Shown here: positions 25,601 through 36,661 of the stretch, piece after piece
Numbering within the stretch: the first letter of the stretch is position 1
How the letters are laid out: every line of letters begins with the position of its first letter
Program-made: the position numbers and the translations under genes
Notes under the pieces: generated by a model
Databases searched by the model: none
Seen by the model: the letters and a program-made list of their open reading frames with translations, nothing else
What the model was told of the DNA's origin: nothing
DNA from: Protula sp. h YS-2021
Taxonomy: Eukaryota; Annelida; Polychaeta; Sabellida; Serpulidae
Assembly: GCA_949752745.1 (NCBI GenBank)
Contig: OX457027.1
Location: 75,150,700 to 75,214,699, forward strand
Length of the DNA stretch: 64,000 bases
Reading direction: 5' to 3'

Positions 25601-28600
25601 CAAACTGTTTCGGAGATATCGCAACAATATGGCCAAAAAACATGAAAATCAAAAGTTAAAAAAATCGCCAAAAATACATTATCAACGGAATTGAAGAAAC
25701 ACTTCGCAGTAAACATTTGCACTATATGTCGGTTCTTCTTGCAACGTTTCAGACTAGGCCAACAAACTGTTTCGCAGATATCGCAGCAATGTGGCCCAAA
25801 AAAGTTAAAAATAAAAAATTTAAAAATTCGCCAAAAATACATTTTCAACGGAAATGAAGAAAAACTTTGCAGTATACATTTGCGCTACATGTGTGTTCTT
25901 CTTGCGACGACTGAGCCTTATCCAACGAACTGTTTTGGAGATATAGCCTGCCAAAGTGAAAACAAAAATGCACGAACCCACCCCCGCTCCCCACGGTTAA
26001 AAAATTTGCCAGAAAACAGAATTTTTGAAGGAACGAAAAAAATCACACGGGCATAATCTAGACATGTACCGCAATATGCATGTATGTTTTGAGAAAAATC
26101 GACTCATTAATTTCATAAGAACTCACTGCGGACAGACGGACGGACACACCAAATACTATAACAAGGATAAGAAGGTTAAAAAACTAATACCACCGCTGTA
26201 GAAGAGGCAAGAATCCCACATGCGATAGGTAGCGGTCAGTGAGCAAGAAAAGACACCGTTCTACCACACAATCAACCCATTATTTCGAACTTCACCCACA
26301 AAGCTACTGTTGGAAATGTTTGGAAATTAGATGTTTTCTATTGTTTCATATGGCACTCATGTGGCACAATGACATATTCTGACGTCATTCTTGTTGAAAC
26401 CATAAATAATGGTTGCATTGTTCTTGTTATAACGACGTTTGTGAGGATATTGAGTCTCCCACTACGGCAAAATATGGAAATATAAGCTGACGTATAATTC
26501 TTGAAAAACACGCCCTAAATATTCCAAGACTCAAAATCTCTCACATCCCCATTCATCTTGTTTCTTAAATGGAGAACAACGCAGAACAACTTCGCAATGA
26601 GTTCGTGCGTTAAAGAACAGAATTTCCGTCACGCACCAAGCCGTTTTATTGTTGATACATATCTGAAGAGATTTATATGGATAGGTTAAGCTTTAACAAG
26701 AACACCTTCAGCGTTTCCCTCTTGAAATCAAGTGGTTTTATGCATTAAAGAGGAAATTAATTATATATTCATGCCTAATTTACTCTGACAAAGGTTCAAA
26801 TGTTACATAAAATTTCACTTAAGAAGCACAATGTGAAAATCCCATCAAGCGAAATAACATGGGCATTGTTAACTCATGTATAGTGGAGATAAAATGGAGT
26901 GGCATTCACTCTTTAACATCAATGACCCAACCACGTCACGGCTGTGTGTTTTGAAGAAAAAAAAGACCGGCTTCTCGAGATTAGTTATAGTTATCCCTTT
27001 AACGCAAAAACGCACGACCTCTAATTCATGTATTTCTTTGTATGGCTCTTTAAGAACCCTCAAAGAGTGTTATACATGACTTATATATAACTGTTTGTTC
27101 CGAAATTAAGTCATTTATTTCCCTGATGGTACAAGAGCCCTTAAAATTCCCGTTGAACAAGTGATGGAAACATACAGTGGCATTCTTAGGCCATTCAGAA
27201 ATCTCATCCACCCGTCTCAGCATGCCGTCAGCACGTACTTTACATAACCTACTACGCACTATAAAGGCATCATTATTGGGCAATGGATGAAAACCATGTT
27301 TATGCGGCAATGTTAGCTGATACACAATTTATGCCCAATAATGAAGGGCATAAAAATAAAGAAGATATGCGAACATTGTAGGCAGTCTGTTGTCACGACA
27401 TCCTTTTTGAAATGACGTAATTATCACCCTGACGGGATTTTTAAATCTTAATATAGAAAAGATAAATCAAATTTCCAGTGAAACATACTTTGCATGTCTT
27501 AGTCACCACAACTTTATGATGTAAGGCAGCAGGCAACTGGCATTATTTTTTTAAATGTGCTTCATAACTGATATTAAAAAGATGTTCAGTTCTGGCAGCA
27601 GGGTTGGCAGATTTCTTTCAAGGTGTGAAAAAAAAACAAGTGGAAAAAATACCCTGTCTTTAAGAATCACTTTCTTACAGTTCATAAATTGACAAAACTG
27701 TAAGAACCTTTGAGCCTATTTCGAACGCCTTTTTGTGTGTCTAAAGTCATCGAACGTTTTAATATGAAATGAATAAACACTATAACCTTTAATTAACATG
27801 ATCCGCGTATGCTACTGGTCAGATTTTTACACATCCGCAGGGTACGCGCTGGATTCTCAAACAAGTTTGTCCAAGGACAAAGTCCCAGCTTACGAAACGC
27901 AATAAGACCCATTCCAGCGTGCATGAGCGAAGGAATTTCCCTGAAATATCAAGCTTCAAAAGATGAGACGGCAAAGAACTAGCTCAATAATTAATTTAGC
28001 ACCGGACCAGAACATAGACCGATAAATGCATACAAAGATTTCTTTCCCAGAAAAATGGGGAACAGATTTTTTGTATATCTGGTAGACTGGATAGTTTGCC
28101 ATAGATACCTTCAAACAACGCTCGCATTTCGGACCAGTGCGCATATTTATGTAACTTGCCTCAATGCGCGGTTCTAATTCAGACAAGTGCGCATGTTTAT
28201 TTAATTTGAGTTGATGCGCGGCTCTCATTTTGGAACAGTGCATATGTTTATTTAACTTAATAAAGATTAATGCGCGGTTCTTATTCCAGACCAATGCGCA
28301 TGTTTATTTTACTTTCGTACTTATTTTGGACAAGTGCACAAGTTTCCGTAGGTTGTCTTGATGCGCGGTTCGCATTTCGGAAGAGTTTGCATGTTTATCT
28401 AACTTGCACGGTGCTTATTTTGGACGTGTGTATATGTTTATTTAATTTGCGTTGGTGCGCGGTTTGCATTTTGGACCAGTGCGCATGTTTATTCAATTTG
28501 CGTTGATGAGCAGTTCGAATTTCGGGCCATTGCGCATATTTATTTAACTTGCGTTGACGCGCGGTTCGAATATCGGACCAGTGCGCACGTTTATTGAACT

Positions 28601-31600
28601 TGCATTGATGCGCGGTTCTTATTCTGAACCAGTAAAAATGTTTGTTTAACTTGCGTTGGCGCGTGGTTCACATTTCGAACCACTCCACACGTTTATTTAA
28701 GTGGCGTTGATGCGCGGTTCGAATTTCGGACCAGTGCGCATGTTTATTTAACTTGCGTTGATGTGCGGTTGGCATTTCGGATCAGTGTGCATGTTTATTT
28801 ACTTGTGTTGATGTTCGGTTCTTATTTCGGATCAGTGCGCATGTTTATTTACATTGTGTTGATGTGCGGTTCTTTTTTCGGACCAGTGCGCATGTTTATT
28901 TAACTTGCGTTGATGTGCCGTTTGCATTTCGGATCAGTGCGCATGTTTATTTACCTTGCGTCGATGTGCGGTTCTTATTTCGGATCAATGCGCATGTTTA
29001 TTTACTTGTGTTGTGTTGAGTATAAAAATGTGCATACAGTTTTGGAACATACTATCCAGAACACGGTACGATATTTGTCAAATAAAAATATATATGTAAA
29101 AACAGGAATTTTTCTCCAATTTAATTTGATATCAAAGAAAAGTAGAACTCCAAAATTTAAATAACGTCCTTTCTTATATGCACTTATCTCGAGCCTTTTG
29201 TTGCATACGATTACTTAAACGTGGATTCCTATCCAGGGTGGTACTAGGCCAGCGTTTAATTAAAAATCGATAAATGATCGGGTGAGGTATATCCAGACCG
29301 TGGATAGTCTACCCTGACAGGCGTACTTCAAATGCCCTGGTAAACTTCAAAGCGGGGGGTTCGTCAAAAATATGTGGACCCTAATTGTTTTAATTTGCGT
29401 GGGAAAAATGAAAAAGAGGCTATCGACCACCCGAAAAATATCACATTTATCATATTGTCGGGTCATATAATTGCTTCCTGCACTTTTAAAGCGAAAATTA
29501 CAACTTTCTTACATTATCGCCCAATGTTCCCTATTATCGCCCACCCGAAAAAATATTATATTTATCATATTTTCGGGTATTAGAATTGTTTCCTGCACTA
29601 TTAAAGCGAAATTACAACTTTCTTGCTTTTTCGCCCAATATTCCCTGATATCGCCCACCCGAAATATATCACATTTATCATATTTTCGGGTCACAGAATT
29701 GATTCCTGCACTTTTAAAGCGAAAATTACAACTTTATTGCATTATCGCCCAATGTTCCCTATTATCGCCCACACGAAAAATATCATATTTATCATATTTT
29801 CGGGTCATAGAATTTATTCCTGCACTTTTAAAGCGAAAATTACAACTATCTTGCATTATCGCCCAATGTTCCCTATTATCGCCCACCCGAAAAATATTAT
29901 ATTTATCATATTTTCGGGACATAGAATTGATTCCTGTACTTTTAAAGCGAAAATTACAATTTTCTTACATTATCGCCCAATATTCCCTATTATCGCCTAC
30001 CCGAAAAATATCACATTTATCATATTTTCGGGTCATAGAATTGATCCCTGCACTTTTAAAGCGAAAATTACAACTTTCTTGCATTATCGCCCAATGCTCC
30101 CTATTATCGCCGACACGAAAAATATCATATTTATCATATTTTCGGGTCATAGAATTGATTCCTGCAATTTTAAAGCGAAAATTACAACTTTCTTACATTT
30201 TCGCAAAATGTTCCTTAATATCGCCCACCCGAAAAATATTATATTTATCATATTTTCGGGTCCTAGAATTGTTTCCTGCACATTTAAAGCGAAAATTACA
30301 ACTTTCTTGCAGTATCGCCCAATGTTCCCTATTATCGCCCGTCCAAAAAATATCATATTTATCATATTTTCGGGACATAGAATTGATCACTGCACTTTTA
30401 AAGCGAAAATTACAACTTTCTTGCATTATCGCCCAATATTCCCTATTATCGCCCACCCGAAAACTATCACATTTATCATATTTTTGGGTCATAGAATTGA
30501 TTCCTGCACTTTTAAAGCGAAAATTACAACTCTCTTGCATTATCGGCCAACGTTCCCTATTATCGCCGACACGAAAAATATCATATTTATCATATTTTCG
30601 GGTCATAGAATTGATTATTGCACTTTTAAAGCGAAAATTACAACTTTCTTACATTATCGCCCAACGTTCCCTATTATCGCCCACCCGAGAAATATCACAT
30701 TTATCATATTTTGTGGTCATAGAATTGTTTTCTGCACTTTTAAAGCGAAAATTACAACTTTCTTGCACTATCGCCCAATGTTCCCTATTATCGACCATCC
30801 GAAAAATATCATATTTATTATATTTTAAGGTCACAGAATTGATTCCTGCACTTTTAAAGCGAAAATTACAATTTTCTTACATTATCGCCCAATATTCCCT
30901 ATTATCGCCCACCCGAAAAATATCACATTTATCATATTTTCGGGTCATAGAATTGATTCCTGCAGTTTTAAAGCGAAAATTACAACTTTCTTGCATTATC
31001 GCCCAATGTTCCCTATTATCACCCATCCAAAAAATATCATATTTATCAGTTTTTCGGAACATAGAAGTGATCCCTGCACTTTTAAAGCGAAAATTACAAC
31101 TTTCTTGCATTATCGCCCAATGTTCCCTATTATCGCCCATCCAAAAAATATCATATTTATCATATTTTCGGGACATAGAATTGATCCCTGCACATTTAAA
31201 GCGAAAATTACAACTTTCTTGCATTATCGCCCAATATTCCCTATTATCGCCCACCCGAAAACTATCACATTTATCATATTTTCCAGTCATAGAATTGATT
31301 CCTGCACTTTTAAAGCGAAAATTACAACTTTCTTGCATTATCGCCCAATGTTCCCTATTATCGCCCATCCAAAAAATATCATATTTATCAGTTTTTCGGA
31401 ACATAGAAGTGATCCCTGCACTTTTAAAGCGAAAATTACAACTTTCTTGCATTATCGCCCAGCACTCCCTATTATCGCCCATCCGAAAAGTATCATATTT
31501 TCGGGTTATAGAATCGATTCCTGCTCTTTTAAAGCGAAAATTAAAACTTTCTTAAATTATCGCCCAATGTTCCCTATTATCGCCCACCCAAAAAATATTA

Positions 31601-34600
31601 TATTTATCATATTTTCGGGTCCTAGAATTGTTTCCAGCACTTTTAAAGCGAAAATTACAACTTTCTTGCATTATCGCCCAATGTTCCCTATTATCGCCCA
31701 CACGAAAAATATCACATTTATCATATTTTCGGGTCATAGAATTGATTCCTGCAATTTTAAAGCGAAAATTACAGCTTTCTTACATTATCGCCCAATGTTC
31801 CGATAATATCGCCCACCCGAAAAATATTATATTTATAATATTTTCGGGTCCTAGAATTGTTTCCTGCACATTTAAAGCGAAAATTACAACTTTCTTGCAG
31901 TATCGCCCAATATTCCCTATTATCGCCCATCCGAAAAATATCATATTTATCATATTTTCGGGTCACAGAATTGATTCCTGTACTTTTAAAGCGAAAATTA
32001 CAATTTTCTTACATTATCGCCCAATGTTCCCTTTTATCGCCAATCCGAAAAATATCACATTTATCATATTTTCGGGTCATAGAATTGATTCCTGCACTTT
32101 TAAAGCGAAAATTACAACTTTCTTACATTATCGCCCAATATTCCCTATTATCGCCTACACGAAAAATATCACATTTATCATATTTTCGGGTCATAGAATT
32201 GATCCTTGTACTTTTATAGCGAAAATTGCAACTTTCTTGCATTATCGCCCAATATTCCCTATTATCGCCGACACGAAAAATATCATATTTATCATATTTT
32301 CGGGTCATAGAATTGATTATTGCACTTTTAAAGCGAAAATTACAACTTTCTTGCATTATCGCCCAATGTCCCTATTATCGCCCACCCGAAAACTATCACA
32401 TTTATCATATTTTCGGGTCATAGAATTGATTCCTGCACTTTTAAAGCGAAAATTACAACTTTCTTGCATTATCGGCCAATGTTCCCTATTATCGCCGACA
32501 CGAAAAATATCATATTTATCATATTTTCGGGTCACAGAATTGATTCCTGCACTTTTAAAGCGAAAATTACAACTTTCTTGCATTATCGCCCAATGTTCCC
32601 TATTATCGCCGACACGAAAAATATCATATTTATCATATTTTCGGGTCATAGAATTGATCCTTGTACTTTTATAGCGAAAATTGCAACTTTCTTGCATTAT
32701 CGCCCAATATTCCCTATCATCGCCGACACGAAAAATATCATATTTATCATATTTTAGGGTCATAGAATTGATTATTGCACTTTTAAAGCGAAAATTACAA
32801 CTTTCTTGCATTATCGCCCAATGTCCCTATTATCGCCCACCCGAAAACTATCACATTTATCATATTTTCGGGTCATAGAATTGATTCCTGCACTTTTAAA
32901 GCGAAAATTACAACTTTCTTGCATTATCGGCCAATGTTCCCTATTATCGCCGACACGAAAAATATCATATTTATCATATTTTCGGGTCATAGAATTGATT
33001 ATTGCACTTTAAAAGCGAAAATTACAACTTTCTTACATTATCGCCCAACGTTCCCTATTATCGCCCACCCGAGAAATATCACATTTATCATATTTTGTGG
33101 TCATAGAATTGTTTTCTGCACTTTTAAAGCGAAAATTACAACTTTCTTGCACTATCGCCCAATGTTCCCTATTATCGCCCACCTGAAAAATATCACATTT
33201 ATCATATTTTCGGTTCATAGAATTGATTCCTGTACTTTAAAGCGAAAATTACAACTTTCTTGCATTATCGCCCAATGTTCCCTATTATCGCCCACCCGAA
33301 AAATATTATATTTATCATATTTTCGGGTCATAGAATTGATTCCTGCACTTTTAAAGTGAAAATTACAACTTTCTTACATTATCGCCCAATATTCCCTATT
33401 ATCGCCTACCCGAAAAATATCACATTTATCATATTTTCGGGTCATAGAATTGATCCTTGCACTTTTAAAGCGAAAATTACAACTTTCTTACATTATCGCC
33501 CAATGTTCCCTATTATCGCCCACCCGAAAAATATCACATTTATCATATTTTCGGGTCACAGAATTCATTCCTGCACTTTTAAAGCGAAAATTACAACTTT
33601 CTTGCATTATCGCCCAATGTTCCCTATTATCGCCCATCCAAAAAATATCATATTTATCATATTTTCGGGACATAGAATTGATCCCTGCACATTTAAAGCG
33701 AAAATTACAACTTTCTTGCATTATCGCACAATATTCCCTATTATCGCCCACCCGAAAACTATCACATTTATCATATTTTCCAGTCATAGAATTGATTCCT
33801 GCACTTTTAAAGCGAAAATTACAACTTTTTTGCATTATCGGCCAAGGTTCCCTATTATCGCCGACACGAAAAATATCATATTTATCATATTTTCGGGTCA
33901 TAGAATTGATTCCTGCACTTTTAAAGCGAAAATTACAACTTTCTTGCACTATCGCCCAATGTTCCCTATTATCGACCATCCGAAAAAATATCATATTTAT
34001 CATATTTTAGGGTTTGAATTGTTCCCTATTATCGCCCACCCGAAAAATATTATATTTATCATATTTTCGGGTCCTAGAATTGTTTCCTGCACTTTTAAAG
34101 TGAAAATTACAACTTTCTTGCAGTATCGCCCAATATTCCCTATTATCGCCCATCCGAAAAATATCATATTTATCATATTTTCGGGTCACAGAATATATTC
34201 TTGCACTTTTGAAGCGAAAATTACAATCTTCTTACATTATCGCCCAATGTTCCCTATTATCGCCCACCTGAAAAATATCACATTTATCATATTTTCGGTT
34301 CATAGAATTGATTCCTGTACTTTAAAAGCGAAAATTACAAATTTCTTGCATTATCGCCCAATATTCCCTATTATCGCCCACCCGAAAAATATTATATTTA
34401 TCATATTTTCGGGTCCTAGAATTGTTTCCTGCACTTTTAAAGCGAAAATTACAACTTTCTTGCTTTTTCGCCCAATATTCCCTGATATCGCTCACCCGAA
34501 AAATATCATATTTATCATATTTTCGGGTCACAGAATTGATTCCAGCACTTTTAAAGCGAAAATTACAACTTTCTTGCATTATCGCCCAATATTCCCTATT

Positions 34601-36606
34601 ATCGCCCACACGAAAAATATCATATTTATCATATTTTCGGGTCATAGAATTTATTCCTGCACTTTTAAAGCGAAAATTACAACTTTCTTGCATTATCGCC
34701 CAATATTCCCTATTATCGCCCACCCGAAAAATATTATATTTATCATATTTTCGGGACATAGAATTGATTCCTGCACTTTTAAAGCGAAAATTACAATTTT
34801 CTTACATTATCGCCCAATATTCCCTATTATCGCCTACCCGAAAAATATCACATTTATCATATTTTCGGGTCATAGAACTGATCCCTGCACTTTTAAATCG
34901 AAAATTACAACTTTCTTACATTTTCGCAAAATGTTCCCTATTATCGCCCACCCGAAAAATATTATATTTATCATATTTTCGGGTCCTACAATTGTTTCCT
35001 GCACATTTAAAGCGAAAATTACAACTTTCTTGCAGTATCGACAAATATTCCCTATTATCGCCCATCCGAAAAATATCATATTTATCATATTTTTGGGACA
35101 TAGAATTGATTCCTGCACTTTTAAACCGAAAATTACAACTTTCTTGCTTTATCGCCCAATGTTCCCTATTATCGCCCACTTGAAAATATCATAGAAATGA
35201 CCCACTGACAACAAAATTACTGAAAAGTCCAACCAGAAGTACTTGCATGTAACATATTGTGCCCCTCTGCCATTTGAAACTTTGCTTTTTTAAGAAGAAA
35301 AATGGAAATTTCCAGTTTTTTAAAAGCTGCAAACTTCGAAGCTCAGTAGATTCAAAAATAAGGCGAAATTCAAAAATCGAAAACTGTACTTTTTTCACCC
35401 CTTAGTTCTAGTTTCTTCATAACAAATTTCGGAATCTTCCGATGAAAAATGAGGGACTAGATAGATTTTTTCGTATTTTGCCCAAATTGGCAATAAAATC
35501 GCCAAAAATGGTTTAAACCTAAAAATAAAAAAAAAATCCTAATGCAGTAGAAGGTTAAAAACTCGCGTTTAAAATTTGGTACGAATCGGATGAAAAATAA
35601 AAAAGATATTCCACTTTAACTACTTTGTTAAGAAAAAAAAATGGAAATTCGCCAATTTTTAGAAGTTGCAAACTTTGAAGCTCAGTAGATTCAAAAATAA
35701 GGCGAAATTCAAAAATCGAAAAAGTACTTTTTTCACCCCTTAGTTCTAGTTTCTTCATAAAAAATTTCGGAATCTTCCGATGAAAAATGAGGGACTAGAT
35801 AGGTTTTTTCGTATTTTGCCCAAATTGGCAATAAAATCGCCAAAAATGGTTTAAACCAAAAAATAAAAAAATTTCCTAATGCAGTAGAAGGTTAAAAACA
35901 CTTGCCCCCATCTGTATAGCCCTGTTGGCTAAAAAGCCAACTGGGCTAAAAAAAAAGACATCGGATCAAAAATGTAGGACGAGATACATTTTAAATTTTT
36001 TTCTTCAAAAATTCCCCAAAAATTAAAAAATCACCCGATCGACTAGAAAAGCACAAGCCGTATGCACGACACTTTAGGGGTGCCTCATACCAAAAATAAA
36101 TGACATCGGGTCAAAAATGTAGGAGGAGACACATTTTAAATTTTTTTCTTTAAAAATTCCCCTAAAATTCAAAAATCACCCAATCGACTAAAAAAGCACA
36201 AGCCGTATGCACGACTCCTTAGGGATGCCTCACACCAAAAATAAATGACATGGAATCAAAATTGTAGGAGTAGATGCATTTTGAATTATTTTCGAAATTT
36301 TTGCTTTAAAAATTCCCCAAAAATACAAAAATTGCGCGATCGACTAAAAAAGCACAAGCCGTATGCACGACCCTTTAGGGGTGCCTCATACCAAAAATAA
36401 ATGACATCGGGTCAAAAATGTAGGAGGAGATACATTTTAAAATTTTTTCTTTAAAAATTCGCCAAAAATTCAAAAATCACCCGATCGACTAGAAAAGCAC
36501 AAGCCGTATGCACGACCCCTTAGGGATGCCTCACACCAAAAATAAATGACATCGGTTCAAAATTGTAGGAGGAGATGCATTTTGAACCAAAGTTTACTAA
36601 ATAAAC

Positions 36607-36661
<55 letters not shown>

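Noticed and set aside
27598..27640. A further hAT-like element starting CAGGGTTGGCAGATTT
   Set aside because: Only one end was seen. The best partner (CCCTG near 36830) gives no inverted match beyond five bases and no target duplication.
28118..29018. tRNA genes or tRNA-derived SINEs, because of GGTTCGAA words
   Set aside because: Only a B-box-like word is present; no A box at the right distance, no cloverleaf and no acceptor stem. The word is part of the 51-bp satellite.
29471..31555. A 694-codon open frame and several others of 200-640 codons between 29.4 and 35.2 kb
   Set aside because: They follow the 114-bp satellite exactly (38-residue period), are open in two or three frames on both strands, have no start context or splice sites, and encode no known fold.
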